64,000 bases of DNA from Streptomyces sp. NBC_00483 (lineage in GTDB: Bacteria > Actinomycetota > Actinomycetes > Streptomycetales > Streptomycetaceae), in assembly GCF_036013745.1 (NCBI RefSeq), contig NZ_CP107880.1, positions 4,154,001 to 4,218,000 of the forward strand. Direction: 5' to 3'. The notes below the pieces were generated by a model. It was not told where the DNA came from, did no database searches, and saw only the letters and a program-made list of their open reading frames with translations. This document shows positions 29,914 through 39,696 of this stretch, one piece after another; position 1 is the stretch's first letter, and each line of letters begins with the position of its first letter. A program made the position numbers and the translations under genes.

Positions 29914-30996
29914 TCACTGGTCCGATGAGAAGCGGATGGAGGCCGGGGGGAGGGTTGTGTTGCACCAGATGCGGGCGCCGGATTGGAGTTCGTTGTCCGC
30001 GCCCACGTGGGCGCCGTCGCCTATCACCGCGTCCTTGAGGGTCGTGCGGGCGCCCACGCGGGCGGCGGTGCCGACCAGGGAGTCCGTGATCACCGCACCC
30101 GGTTCGATCACCGCGTCGGGCAGGATCGCGGAGCCGGAGATGCGCGCGCCCTCGCCGATCAGCGCACCCTCGCCCACGACCGTGCCCTCGGTGAGCTTCG
30201 CGTCCGGGGCCACCCGTGCCGTCGGCAGGATCAGGCGGTCGCCGCGGCGACCGGGGACGGCGGGCGACGGGGCGCGGCCCATGACCAGGTCGGCGGAGCC
30301 GCGGACGAAGGCCTGGGGGGTGCCGAGGTCCAGCCAGTAGGTCGAGTCGACCATGCCCTGGAGGTGGGCGCCGGAGGACAGGAGGTCGGGGAACGTCTCG
30401 CGTTCCACCGAGACCGGGCGGCCCGTGGGGATCGTGTCGATGACCGAGCGGCGGAAGACGTACGCGCCCGCGTTGATCTGGTCCGTGACGATCTCTTCGG
30501 GGGTCTGGGGTTTTTCGAGGAACGCCGTCACCCGGCCCGTGTCGTCCGTGGGGACCAGGCCGTACGCGCGCGGGTCCTCGACGCGGGAGAGGTGGAGGGA
30601 GACGTCCGCGCCGGTCGTCTTGTGTTCGTCGACCAGCGCGGCGATGTCGAGGCCCGTGAGGATGTCGCCGTTGAAGATCAGGACCGGGTCGTCGGGGCCC
30701 GAGTGCAGGCGCGAGGCGACGTTGCGGATGGCGCCGCCGGTGCCGAGGGGCTCGACCTCGGTGACGTACTCGATGTGCAGGCCGAGGCCGGAGCCGTCAC
30801 CGAAGTACGGCTCGAAGACCTCGGCCAGGTACGAGGTGGCCAGAACGATGTGGTCGACGCCCGCCGCCTTCGCGCGCGCCAGCTGGTGCGTGAGGAACGG
30901 CACACCGGCCGCCGGGACCATCGGTTTCGGGGTGTTCACCGTGAGTGGCCGGAGTCTGGTGCCCTTGCCGCCGACCAGGAGGATCGCTTCTGTCAC
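29914..30996 (-). CDS. manC: NDP-sugar synthase, probable mannose-1-phosphate guanylyltransferase
   Basis: A 360-residue nucleotidyltransferase, most likely making GDP-mannose from GTP and mannose-1-phosphate. The N-terminal domain (1-~235) opens with the activator loop GGKGTRLRP at 9-17, then the GTGGAIRN loop and FLEKP. The C-terminal domain (~265-350) is a left-handed beta-helix of hexapeptide repeats. The GTG at 30996 yields VTEAILLVGGKG; the 43-residue upstream extension has no family similarity. Substrate assignment rests on family and on manA/manB in the same window; UDP- or dTDP-sugar activity cannot be excluded. Confidence 0.87.
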   Translation of the reverse strand: MTEAILLVGGKGTRLRPLTVNTPKPMVPAAGVPFLTHQLARAKAAGVDHIVLATSYLAEVFEPYFGDGSGLGLHIEYVTEVEPLGTGGAIRNVASRLHSGPDDPVLIFNGDILTGLDIAALVDEHKTTGADVSLHLSRVEDPRAYGLVPTDDTGRVTAFLEKPQTPEEIVTDQINAGAYVFRRSVIDTIPTGRPVSVERETFPDLLSSGAHLQGMVDSTYWLDLGTPQAFVRGSADLVMGRAPSPAVPGRRGDRLILPTARVAPDAKLTEGTVVGEGALIGEGARISGSAILPDAVIEPGAVITDSLVGTAARVGARTTLKDAVIGDGAHVGADNELQSGARIWCNTTLPPASIRFSSDQ

Positions 30997-31087
30997 CTGT
31001 CGTCTCTGCTTCCTGCTTGGGCCGGCCGAACTGTCTTTCGGCCGGCCAGTGTATGCAGACCGTGCGAGGCGCCCAGGCCGGCCGGCG

Positions 31088-32353
31088 TCAGCGACCCTGT
31101 AGGTGGGCGGAGCTGGAGCGGGCACTGCCGAGCTTGTTGTAGAGACGGCGTCCCGGACATTCGGTCGCGAAACCGTCCCTGTGACCGGAGATCACCTTGA
31201 GTCGTACATTCTTTCCCTTGCGGTAGAGATTGCCACCGCCCGACTTCAGATATGTAGACCCGCGCGGATTCGCGCCGTAGAGCCCGAGCTTCCAGGCCGT
31301 GAGACGCGCGATGGCCCTGACGGCCGCGGAGGGCGGGTTGGAGCTGCCGTACGTGCCCAGGACCGCGATGCCCGTGCTGTTGGTGTTGAAGCCGAGGGTG
31401 TGTGCGCCCATGACCGGCTTGGCGACGCCACCGGCCCGTCCTTCGTAGATGTTTCCGCACTTGTCCACGAGGAAGTTGTAGCCGATGTCACGCCAGCCAC
31501 TGCTCTTGACGTGGTAGCGGTAGATACTGCGGATGACTGAAGGGGCTTGCGAGCAGCGGTAGTTGTTGCCGGAAGCACTGTGGTGGACGAAGGCGGCCTT
31601 GACGGTTTTGGTGTAGCCGAGTTTGCGTTCCCGGAGTTTCTCGTTGGCGCCCCAGCCCTTGCGCGTGATGATGCGCGGGCGCGGGCCGATGAACGGGCGG
31701 GACTCGGCCGCGGCCGGCTTGCCGCCGCGGGCCTCGATCAGTTCGTCCTCCGTCTGCTTCTTGTCGAGGGCGGGGATGACGCCGGCGTTGGCCCCTTCGG
31801 CGCGGGAGCCCTGCGGGGGCTCCTCGCCGGGGTCGACGAGTTCGAGGCGCAGGCCCTTGGGGAGGGGGGACGGCTGCGCGGCGCGCTCGGGCTCGTCCGA
31901 CTTCACGCGGACTTCCACGCCGTCGCTGTCGCCGACCCAGAGCGGGGCGGTCGAGCCGTGCAGGCTGCCCGCGGCGCGTTCCGGGGTGTCCAGGTCGGGG
32001 GCGTCGTCGTTGTGGGTCTCCACGTCCTGCCAGGTGGACCAGCGGGTGGTGTCCGTGGTTCGCGTACGCACTTGTACGTGGCCGTCGAGGTGGGCGTCCG
32101 GGTCGTCCCAGACGACGCCGACGAGGGAGAAGGGGCGCACGTCGCGGCGTGCGAGCCCCTGTTCTTGCGGGGCGCCGGCGGCGCGTGTCGAGGTGCTGCC
32201 GGGTGACGATTCGAGGGGCAGGGACTGGGTGCTGCCGGGGACCGCTTCGCGCGTCGGGGACGGCGCGGCGTGCGAGGCCGTGGGCAGAGTGAGCGGGAGG
32301 GCCAGGGCCGCCGCGCAGGTGACACCGATCGATGAAGCCAGAAATCCACGCAT
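31088..32353 (-). CDS. Secreted peptidoglycan-recognition / N-acetylmuramoyl-L-alanine amidase
   Basis: A 421-residue exported zinc amidase that would cut the stem peptide from muramic acid. Signal peptide at ~1-29 (MRGFLASSIGVTCAAALALP, cut after SHA). Residues ~65-175 form a beta-rich accessory domain; the amidase_2/PGRP domain lies at ~225-400. Zinc ligands: His257 or 258 in FVHHSASG, His391 in SGHRDG and Cys399 in ECPG, with Tyr292 in GYNF. Translation can also begin at the ATG at 32383, but the signal peptide fits 32353 better. It is divergent from the TIGR03089 gene; no clear ribosome-binding site is present. Confidence 0.9.
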   Translation of the reverse strand: MRGFLASSIGVTCAAALALPLTLPTASHAAPSPTREAVPGSTQSLPLESSPGSTSTRAAGAPQEQGLARRDVRPFSLVGVVWDDPDAHLDGHVQVRTRTTDTTRWSTWQDVETHNDDAPDLDTPERAAGSLHGSTAPLWVGDSDGVEVRVKSDEPERAAQPSPLPKGLRLELVDPGEEPPQGSRAEGANAGVIPALDKKQTEDELIEARGGKPAAAESRPFIGPRPRIITRKGWGANEKLRERKLGYTKTVKAAFVHHSASGNNYRCSQAPSVIRSIYRYHVKSSGWRDIGYNFLVDKCGNIYEGRAGGVAKPVMGAHTLGFNTNSTGIAVLGTYGSSNPPSAAVRAIARLTAWKLGLYGANPRGSTYLKSGGGNLYRKGKNVRLKVISGHRDGFATECPGRRLYNKLGSARSSSAHLQGR

Positions 32354-32517
32354 GCGCACGATCGTGTGCGGATCCTTGGGCATCGGCCATTGGGGAGGGT
32401 CATACGGGTGTTGGCGGGGTGCCGTTGCGCGGCGCCGGGGTGCCGCAAGGCGGCGACAGCCCACCGCCACGGGAGGGGAGCCGGGTCGGGTCGGGCCCGG
32501 TGCGTAGGGTGGTTTGT

Positions 32518-33273
32518 GTGAATGTTGCTGCTCGTACTCCCGCCGCTCTGCTTCAGGCCGCTCTCGTCGCCGATCCGGGGCGGCCGCTCGTCACCTTCTA
32601 TGACGACGCGACCGGGGAGCGCGTGGAGTTGTCCGTGGCCACGCTCGCGAACTGGGTGTCCAAGACCGCCAATCTGCTCCAGGGCGACCTGAACGCCGAA
32701 CCCGGCGACCGCCTCGCCCTGTTGCTGCCCGCCCACTGGCAGACCGCGGTGTGGCTGCTGGCCTGTTCGTCCGTCGGGGTCGTCGCCGAGGTCGGCGGGG
32801 ATCCGGCCGGAGCTGATCTCGTCGTCAGCGGGCCCGACACGCTCGACGCCGCCCGCGCCTGCTCCGGGGAGCGGATCGCGCTCGCGCTGCGGCCGCTCGG
32901 CGGGCGGTTCCCGCAGCCGCCCGAGGGCTTCCTCGACTACGCCGTCGAAGTACCGGGGCAGGGCGACCGGTTCGCCCCCTTCGCACCGGTCGACGCGGAC
33001 GAGCCCGCGCTCGTCGTGGCCGGCGCCGAGCTGACGGGCGCCGAGGTCGTCGAGAAGGCCGCCGCCGACGCCACCGCGCTCGGGCTGACCGGACCCGGTT
33101 CGCGGCTGCTGTCCGGTCTTGCGTACGACACCTGGCAGGGGCTCGCCGCGGGTCTCTACGCGCCGCTGGCCACCGGCGGCTCCGTCGTGCTGTGCCGCAA
33201 CCTCGACCGGCTCGACGAAGAGGCCCTCGCCAAGCGGGTGGAGAGCGAGCGGGTCACCGCGACCGCCCGCTGA
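32518..33273 (+). CDS. TIGR03089-family protein
   Basis: A 251-residue actinobacterial protein resembling the N-terminal part of AMP-forming acyl-CoA synthetases (LQAALVADPGRPLVTFYDD, then DRLALLLPAHWQTAVWLLA). It lacks the ATP-binding core, so it is not an enzyme of that class; function unknown. The GTG at 32518 is preceded at 8 bp by TAGGGT, a possible -10, with no real ribosome-binding site, so the mRNA may be leaderless. It lies upstream of the LCP cluster on the same strand. Confidence 0.75.
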   Translation: MNVAARTPAALLQAALVADPGRPLVTFYDDATGERVELSVATLANWVSKTANLLQGDLNAEPGDRLALLLPAHWQTAVWLLACSSVGVVAEVGGDPAGADLVVSGPDTLDAARACSGERIALALRPLGGRFPQPPEGFLDYAVEVPGQGDRFAPFAPVDADEPALVVAGAELTGAEVVEKAAADATALGLTGPGSRLLSGLAYDTWQGLAAGLYAPLATGGSVVLCRNLDRLDEEALAKRVESERVTATAR

Positions 33274-33399
33274 GCCAATAAGCCCGCTGACCTCGTAGGG
33301 AAGCACAGCTAGTCCGTTCGGCTCAGCTCCCCCGGCCCGTTCGCGCGGTGGGGTCCATGGTCGTAGGTACGCCTACGTTTCCATGAGGGGGACCTGTAC

Positions 33400-34656
33400 G
33401 TGACCGACTCCGCTGCCACGCCCCCGGACCCCGGGCCGGCCCACGGCTCCTCGCCCACCGGCGCGGGGCGCGCGCGGCGGCGCAGGAGATGGCTGCGGTA
33501 CTCGGCGATCTGCGCGGCCTTCCTGGTGCTCGTCGCCGGCGGCGTCGGCTGGATCGCGTACGACAGGCTCAACGGGAACATCACCGAGGACACGGACACC
33601 GCCGCCGAGCTCGCGCGCTACGAGAAGGAACGGCCCACCGTGCTGGCCGAGGGCGCGCAGAACCTGCTGCTCATCGGCTCCGACTCGCGGGCGGGCAAGA
33701 ACGGGAAGTACGGCCGCAACGACGGCACCCAGCGCTCCGACACCACGATCCTGTTGCACGTCGCGGCGGACCGGAAGAGCGCGACGGCCGTCTCGTTCCC
33801 GCGCGATCTGATGACCGAGGTGCCGACCTGCCGGCAGCGGGACGGCTCCCGGCACGACGAGATGTTCGCGATGTTCAACTACGCCTTCGAGGTGGGCGGT
33901 TCGGCCTGCACGATCCGTACGGTCGAGAAGATGACGGGAGTCCGGGTCGACCACCACATGGTCGTGGACTTCGACGGGTTCAAGGACATGGTGAACGCCG
34001 TCGGCGGCGTCACGGTGTGCCTGGACCGGCCGATCGACGACGACGACGCGCATGTGCGGCTGGCCGCGGGCACCCACCATCTGAACGGCGAGCAGGCCCT
34101 GGGCTACGTACGCGCCCGCAAGAGCCTCGGCAACGGCAGCGACACCGACCGGATGGACCGTCAGCAGCGGTTCCTCGGCGCGCTCGTCGCGAAGGTGCAG
34201 AGCAACGGCGTGCTGCTGAACCCGACCCGGCTCTACCCCGTGCTCAACGCCGCCACTTCCTCGCTGACCACCGACCCCGGACTCGCCAGCCTGCGCGGCC
34301 TCTACGACCTGGTGCGCGGCATGCGCGGCATTCCCGCCGATCGCGTCCGCTTCCTGACGGTGCCCCGCGAGTCGTACGAGTACAACGCCAATCGGGACCA
34401 GCTCGTGCAGCCCGCGGCCGAGCGGTTGTTCACGCAGCTGCGCAAGGACACGCCCGTGAAGGTGGCCGAACAGTCGTCCCCGGCCGAGGAGTACGGCGCG
34501 CAGGACGAATACGGCACAGACGGCGAATCAGGCGGATACTCCGACGGATACGACGAGTACGACGAATACGGCAGCTACGGCAGCGTCGGGAAACCCGGCG
34601 CCTCTGCCGCCCCCACCTTTCGTGGCAACACGGCCGGACAGGCCTCCTGCGGCTGA
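33400..34656 (+). CDS. LCP (LytR-CpsA-Psr) family protein 1
   Basis: A 418-residue membrane protein with a basic cytoplasmic N-terminus, one helix at ~33-54 and an extracytoplasmic LCP domain at ~85-335. LCP enzymes transfer lipid-linked polymers onto peptidoglycan. Phosphate-binding Arg/Asp motifs are seen in IGSDSRAG, FPRDL and the RARKSLGNGSDTDRMDRQQ segment. It lacks a LytR_C domain. The last ~55 residues are rich in Tyr, Asp, Glu and Gly. GTG at 33400 follows GAGGGGG. An inverted repeat CGTAGG-TACG-CCTACG (33362-33377) just upstream may be a regulatory site. Confidence 0.93.
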   Translation: MTDSAATPPDPGPAHGSSPTGAGRARRRRRWLRYSAICAAFLVLVAGGVGWIAYDRLNGNITEDTDTAAELARYEKERPTVLAEGAQNLLLIGSDSRAGKNGKYGRNDGTQRSDTTILLHVAADRKSATAVSFPRDLMTEVPTCRQRDGSRHDEMFAMFNYAFEVGGSACTIRTVEKMTGVRVDHHMVVDFDGFKDMVNAVGGVTVCLDRPIDDDDAHVRLAAGTHHLNGEQALGYVRARKSLGNGSDTDRMDRQQRFLGALVAKVQSNGVLLNPTRLYPVLNAATSSLTTDPGLASLRGLYDLVRGMRGIPADRVRFLTVPRESYEYNANRDQLVQPAAERLFTQLRKDTPVKVAEQSSPAEEYGAQDEYGTDGESGGYSDGYDEYDEYGSYGSVGKPGASAAPTFRGNTAGQASCG

Positions 34657-34933
34657 GAACGGACGTCCGGACGGCGCCTCAACGGCCCCTGGGTAAAGCG
34701 GAAGTCATCAACCGACTCACAGGTTCAAAGATATGGTCCGTATTGCCCAGTTGTATGGGAGTGGAATTTGTCACCGTCCTCGCTTGACGCTGAACTGGGC
34801 GGATAGTGTGAGCGATCCGGTGCACCCGGCCATGCTTGCGAGCCAGGTCGCGCACTACTGACCGACTTGACCGGGCGCCCGCTTTTAAGGGGGGTGGGGC
34901 GCCGCGTGGCCCCGACGGAGGACACAGACAACC

Positions 34934-36643
34934 GTGGACGCGCAAGGCCGTGGGCGGGCGGAGAACATCGACCCCGCAGATCAGTGGGTGCTCAACCCCC
35001 ACACCGGTGACTACGAACTGCGACTGACCCCCTCCGCTGGGCAGTCGGCAGTGCCCAGCCCGCGCCGCGCCGCGCCGCGCGGTGGCGGTTCCCGCCGTGG
35101 CAATCCGCAGGGTGGCGGCGGCGGTCGACGCGACGTTCCTCCGCAGCGCAGACGCCGTGAGGCGCCCGCGCAGGACCAGGGCTCCGGCCGGCGGCGTTCG
35201 CGGCCGAAGAAGAAGTCGAAGGCCAAGAAGGTCATGCTGTGGACGGCCGGCGGCATGGCCATGGTCGTCCTGGTGGGAGCCGGAGTCGGCTACTGGTACT
35301 GGGAGCACCTCAACGGCAACATCACGTCGCAGGACGTGGTCGGCGCCAAGAACGGCTTCGCCAAGGACGAGGCGATCAACGTCCTCGTCATGGGTACCGA
35401 CAAGCGCACCGGCAAGGGCAACGAGGGCTACGGCGACAAGGGCAGCGTCGGCCACGCCGACACCAATGTGCTGCTGCACGTCTCCAAGGACCGTACGAAC
35501 GCGACCGCGTTGAGCATTCCGCGCGACCTCGTCGTGGACGTGCCGGACTGCGAGGTGAAGCAGAAGGACGGCTCGCTCAAGACCATCAAGGGCACGCCGA
35601 ACGTCCGCTTCAACACCAGCCTCGGACAGGACGAACGCGACGCCGGCTGTGTCATGAAGACCGTCAAGGCGGTCACGGGCATCACCGTCGACCACTTCAT
35701 GATGGCGGACTTCAACGCGGTGAAGACGCTGTCCAGCGCCGTGGGCGGGGTCCAGGTCTGCGTCGGCAAGGATGTCAACGATCCGGACTCGCACCTCAAG
35801 TTGTCGGCGGGCACGCACAATCTGGAGGGCGAGCAGGCGCTGGCCTTCCTGCGCACCCGGCACAGCTTCGGCAACCAGGGCGACCTGGACCGGATCAAGG
35901 TGCAGCAGCAGTTCCTCGGTTCGCTCGCCCGCAAGATGAGTTCGAGCGACACGCTCACCAACCCGCGCAAGCTGACGAGCCTCGCCGAGGCGGCGACCAA
36001 GGCGCTCACCGTCGACAAGGGCATCGGCAGCCTGAGCAGCCTCAAGGACCTGGCCCTTGAGATCAGGAAGGTGCCGCCGAAGAACCTGTCGTTCACCACG
36101 GTTCCCGTGATCGACAACCCGGCGGAGCCGACTCCCGTGACCGTCGTCGTGAACCCGACGGCCGGGCCGCCGGTCTTCAACGCGATCAAGAACGACGTGT
36201 CCCTCACGGAGACGAAGAAGAAGCAGAAGGAGAAGCAGGCGGCGAAGCTCAAGGGCTCCAAGTCCGCCGCCTCCGCGGTCCGCGTCAACATCTACAACGG
36301 CAGTGGCAAGACCGGCGCCGCTCAGGAAACTCTCACGGAACTGCAGAACAATGAGGGCGTACTGAAGTCGAGCCAGATGGGCAACAAGCCGAATCAGGCG
36401 AAGACGAGCCTCGAGTACTCGCCGAACCAGGCGAGTCAGGCCCGGCGGCTCGCGGACATCATGGGCCTTCCGGCGTCCGCGCTGAAGGAGGGCCAGAGCG
36501 AGACCAACGATCAGGGGCTGCCGGCGATGAAGCTCATCCTCGGCGGCGACTTCAAGGGTGCGGGGACACCCGTCGACGGAGCTTCGGCAAAGGCGCCGGA
36601 GGTCGACAAGACAACAGCGGACAAGGCTGTGTGCGCCAAGTGA
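34934..36643 (+). CDS. LCP family protein 2 with LytR_C domain
   Basis: A 569-residue protein with a ~98-residue Arg/Gly-rich cytoplasmic region, a transmembrane helix at ~100-122, an LCP domain at ~150-400 (VMGTDKRTG, IPRDLVVDV, RTRHSFGNQGDLDRIKVQQQ), a Lys-rich linker near 430-450 and a C-terminal LytR_C domain (~455-545, starting VRVNIYNGSGKTG). GTG at 34934 follows GGAGGA. The 277-bp gap upstream suggests its own promoter. It is separated from LCP 3 by a hairpin. Confidence 0.93.
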   Translation: MDAQGRGRAENIDPADQWVLNPHTGDYELRLTPSAGQSAVPSPRRAAPRGGGSRRGNPQGGGGGRRDVPPQRRRREAPAQDQGSGRRRSRPKKKSKAKKVMLWTAGGMAMVVLVGAGVGYWYWEHLNGNITSQDVVGAKNGFAKDEAINVLVMGTDKRTGKGNEGYGDKGSVGHADTNVLLHVSKDRTNATALSIPRDLVVDVPDCEVKQKDGSLKTIKGTPNVRFNTSLGQDERDAGCVMKTVKAVTGITVDHFMMADFNAVKTLSSAVGGVQVCVGKDVNDPDSHLKLSAGTHNLEGEQALAFLRTRHSFGNQGDLDRIKVQQQFLGSLARKMSSSDTLTNPRKLTSLAEAATKALTVDKGIGSLSSLKDLALEIRKVPPKNLSFTTVPVIDNPAEPTPVTVVVNPTAGPPVFNAIKNDVSLTETKKKQKEKQAAKLKGSKSAASAVRVNIYNGSGKTGAAQETLTELQNNEGVLKSSQMGNKPNQAKTSLEYSPNQASQARRLADIMGLPASALKEGQSETNDQGLPAMKLILGGDFKGAGTPVDGASAKAPEVDKTTADKAVCAK

Positions 36644-36648
36644 CCAAC

Positions 36649-36695
36649 CTCGGCCGCCTGTTGACTGTCTAAGTAAGTGACAGAGGGCGGCCGAG
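36649..36695 (+). terminator. Hairpin between LCP 2 and LCP 3
   Basis: 10-bp arms CTCGGCCGCC (36649-36658) and GGCGGCCGAG (36686-36695), with a possible inner stem CTGTC/GACAG. It lies 5 bp past the LCP 2 stop and may terminate or attenuate. Confidence 0.6.
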
Positions 36696-36729
36696 CCGCT
36701 GTCACAGGGCGGGGAGGGCGGGGTAGGAC

Positions 36730-38406
36730 ATGGGGCGAGGCACTGTGCGTGGGGAGCGCACACGGCGGCCTGCCGGGCGGGGAGAACCACCGAAACAGGC
36801 GTCCGACCTGGGGTGGGACGACAGCCTGTACGAGGACGCACCGGGCGGTGACGACGCGGACAGCCGCGGTCGCACCACCCGCAGCAGGCAGCGCGCGGCC
36901 GTCAGGCCGCGCCGCCGCAGACGACGAATACTGCGCTGGACCGCGAGCATCCTCGCGGTCCTGATCATCGGCACGGCGGGCGCCGGATACCTCTACTACC
37001 GCCATCTGAACGGAAATCTCGAAACGGGCAAGCTCAATCTCGGCGAGCACAAGGTGCCCGAACCGACGCCGAACGCGGCGGGTCAACGGCCGCTGAACAT
37101 CCTGCTGATCGGCTCCGACAGCCGGAACACCAAGGAGAACCTGAAGCTCGGCGGGCACAAGCAGAGCGTCGGCTCCGCCCCGCTGGCCGACGTACAGATG
37201 CTGCTGCACCTGTCGGCCGACCGCAGCAACATGTCCGTGGTGAGCATGCCCCGCGACACCCTGACCCGGCTGCCCAAGTGCACCGACCCGAAGTCCGGCA
37301 AGGTGTACGAGGCGACGTTCTCCCGGCAGATGGTGAACTCCTCGCTGGCCCGCGGCGGCGCCGGCTGCACGGTCGCCACCTGGGAGGAGATGACCGGCAT
37401 CCACATCGACCACTACATGATGGTCGACTTCTCGGGTGTCGTGTCGATGGCGGACGCGATCGGCGGCGTACCGGTCTGCGTCAACGCCAATGTCTACTCC
37501 AGAAACAGTTCGGGCGAGGGCTCGGGCCTGAAGCTGCGAAAGGGCACGACGTCCGTCAAGGGCGAGCAGGCCCTGCAGTGGCTGCGGACCCGGCACGGCT
37601 TCGAGGACGGCAGCGACATCGCACGCGCCAAGGCGCAGCACATGTACATGAGCTCGATGGTGCGCGAGCTGCGCAAGAACGCGACGTTCAGCCACCCGGC
37701 CAAGCTGCGCACGCTCGCCGAGGAGGCGACGAACGCGCTCGGCGTCGACGACGGCCTCGACACGGTCAAGAAGCTGTACGACCTGAGCAACGAGCTGAAG
37801 CGGCCCGCGCCGAAGCGGATCACGATGACGACGATGCCGTTCGTGTACGAGGGTGCGCGCGTGGTGCCGAAGGCGAAGGACGCCGACGCGCTGTGGCGCC
37901 TGCTCCGTGACGACATCGCGCTCGACGGCAAGGACAAGGACGACAAGAAGAAGCCGAAGGACGAGACGTCCGACGATCCGGCCGCGGCCGACGGCAAGAT
38001 CGCGGTGCAGGTGCGCAACGGCACGCGGACCGCGACGACGCCCGCGGCGCCCGGTCGGGCCGCGCAGGTGGCGCAGGCGCTCACCGCCGAGGGCTTCACG
38101 CAGGCGGTCCCGGACCAGGCGCAGTCCCTCGTCGAGGACAGAACAGTGATCCGCTATCCGTCGGACGACCTGGAGGGCGACGCCCAGGCGGTCGCCAAGT
38201 CCCTCGGGATTCCGCTGAGTTCGGTGCAGGAGTCGACGGAGGTGTCCGGGGTGACGCTGATCGTGGGCGCCGACTGGAAGACGGGCACCGCCTACCCGAA
38301 GTCGACGGACGACGAGGACGCGAGCAAGGCACTGGACAAGGAGCAGACGCAGAACGGCGCGGACGACTCGAAGTGCATGGAGGTGGAGCAGGGCTACACC
38401 TGGTAG
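36730..38406 (+). CDS. LCP family protein 3 with LytR_C domain
   Basis: A 558-residue LCP protein. Basic cytoplasmic stretch to ~65, helix at ~67-90, LCP domain at ~115-370 (IGSDSRNTKEN, MPRDTLTRL, RTRHGFEDGSDIARAKAQ), LytR_C domain at ~425-525 (IAVQVRNGTRT). The ATG at 36730 has GTAGGAC immediately before it, which is tight; a GTG at 36745 is an alternative. It is followed by a very strong hairpin shared with the convergent GT2 gene. Confidence 0.92.
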   Translation: MGRGTVRGERTRRPAGRGEPPKQASDLGWDDSLYEDAPGGDDADSRGRTTRSRQRAAVRPRRRRRRILRWTASILAVLIIGTAGAGYLYYRHLNGNLETGKLNLGEHKVPEPTPNAAGQRPLNILLIGSDSRNTKENLKLGGHKQSVGSAPLADVQMLLHLSADRSNMSVVSMPRDTLTRLPKCTDPKSGKVYEATFSRQMVNSSLARGGAGCTVATWEEMTGIHIDHYMMVDFSGVVSMADAIGGVPVCVNANVYSRNSSGEGSGLKLRKGTTSVKGEQALQWLRTRHGFEDGSDIARAKAQHMYMSSMVRELRKNATFSHPAKLRTLAEEATNALGVDDGLDTVKKLYDLSNELKRPAPKRITMTTMPFVYEGARVVPKAKDADALWRLLRDDIALDGKDKDDKKKPKDETSDDPAAADGKIAVQVRNGTRTATTPAAPGRAAQVAQALTAEGFTQAVPDQAQSLVEDRTVIRYPSDDLEGDAQAVAKSLGIPLSSVQESTEVSGVTLIVGADWKTGTAYPKSTDDEDASKALDKEQTQNGADDSKCMEVEQGYTW

Positions 38407-38428
38407 CCCCTGCGGCTCTCACGCACAT

Positions 38429-38459
38429 CAGGGCGCGGGAGGCGAACTCCCGCGCCCTG
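38429..38459. terminator. Bidirectional terminator between LCP 3 and GT2 gene
   Basis: A perfect 13-bp inverted repeat (CAGGGCGCGGGAG at 38429-38441, complement at 38447-38459) with a 5-nt loop between convergent genes. Confidence 0.8.
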
Positions 38460-38474
38460 TAAGCGTATTGACGG

Positions 38475-39521
38475 TCAGTTGACCGCGGGCTCCTGCGGCA
38501 CGGCCGGGCGGCGCGACGCGATGACCTTCTTCGCGAGCGACTTCGGGCTGGTCAGAAAGCCCCAGCCCCACGTCATGTGCATCGTGGCGAGCGCGACGGG
38601 GATCTGGGCGCGCGCCTTCAGCGGCAGCCCCTTGCCCGCCGGGACCGAGCCCGCGACGATCGCCGCGAGGTAGCCGCCGGGGATCACGAAGCCCCACGGC
38701 GTGAGGGCGACGCCGACCACGACGCCCGCCGCGATCGCGCACACGGCGGTCGGCGGGGCGAGGTAGCGCAGGTTGATCGAACCGGAGTGGAAGCGGGCGA
38801 CGACGTGCCGCCAACGGCCGTAGTTCCGGTACTGCTTGGCGAGTTCCCTGACGCTCGGCCGGGGCCGGTAGGCGACCTTCAGGTCGGGCGAGAACCAGAT
38901 GAGGCCGCCCGACTCACGGATCCGGAAGTTCAGCTCCCAGTCCTGGGCGCGGATGAACTCCTCGTTGTACCCGTCGAGCTTCTCGAGCACCTCGCGCCGG
39001 AAGACGCCCAGATAGACCGTCTCGGCCTGCTGCGCCTCGCCGCCCGTGTGGAACGCGGCGTTGCCGACGCCGATCTTCGACGTCATCGCGGCGGCGACGG
39101 CCTGCTCCCAGGCGTTGGTGCCCTGGGCGTGCATGATGCCGCCGACGTTCATCGCGCCGGTCTCATCCATGAGGCGGACGGCGGTGGCGATGTAGCCGGG
39201 CGAGAGCGCGGCATGACCGTCGACGCGGACGACGACCGGGTGGCGGGAGGCCTTGATCGCGGCGTTCAGGGCGGCGGGGGTGCGGCCCGTCGGGTTCGGC
39301 ACCGTGGACACCTTGGGGTGCTCGGCGACGAGCCGCGCGGCGACCTCGTCCGTACGGTCGGTGGAGGGGCCGAGAGCGAGCACGACCTCCATCTCGCCGT
39401 CGTACTCCTGCGTCAGGATCGCCTCGACGGCCTCCTTCAGATGCCGCTCCTCGTTGAGGATGGGCATGATCACGGAGACGGCCGGGAGCTGCCGGTCGGG
39501 ATTCGTGTTCTGGGTGTCCAT
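38475..39521 (-). CDS. Family 2 glycosyltransferase, membrane-associated
   Basis: A 348-residue GT2 enzyme. The GT-A domain spans ~12-250: VSVIMPILNEERHL at the start, the acidic VVVRVDGHAALS motif and the acceptor-site RAQDWELNFRIR. A hydrophobic C-terminal region at ~265-325 probably anchors it to the membrane. Similar enzymes build exopolysaccharide or succinoglycan-type chains; donor and product are unknown. The ATG at 39521 is chosen; a GTG at 39533 adds four residues. It is embedded among LCP genes, so a cell-wall polymer role is likely. Confidence 0.88.
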   Translation of the reverse strand: MDTQNTNPDRQLPAVSVIMPILNEERHLKEAVEAILTQEYDGEMEVVLALGPSTDRTDEVAARLVAEHPKVSTVPNPTGRTPAALNAAIKASRHPVVVRVDGHAALSPGYIATAVRLMDETGAMNVGGIMHAQGTNAWEQAVAAAMTSKIGVGNAAFHTGGEAQQAETVYLGVFRREVLEKLDGYNEEFIRAQDWELNFRIRESGGLIWFSPDLKVAYRPRPSVRELAKQYRNYGRWRHVVARFHSGSINLRYLAPPTAVCAIAAGVVVGVALTPWGFVIPGGYLAAIVAGSVPAGKGLPLKARAQIPVALATMHMTWGWGFLTSPKSLAKKVIASRRPAVPQEPAVN

Positions 39522-39696
39522 TTCGTCTTTCACGGCCGGGGGTCCGGGGGTTGCCCCCGGAAAGTGCAGCATCGCGGGTCACGTTACCGCTAATGGGGGA
39601 CACGGGCGCGCGCCGCCGAGTCGCTGCCGTGGGCAGCAGATCGTATGGGCCTACTGTGCTCGCGTCCCACGCCCACTGCCGCGGAGGTGTCCCCCG

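Noticed and set aside
34679..36841. 720-residue minus-strand frame
   Set aside because: It is antisense to LCP 2; no domain or start signal.
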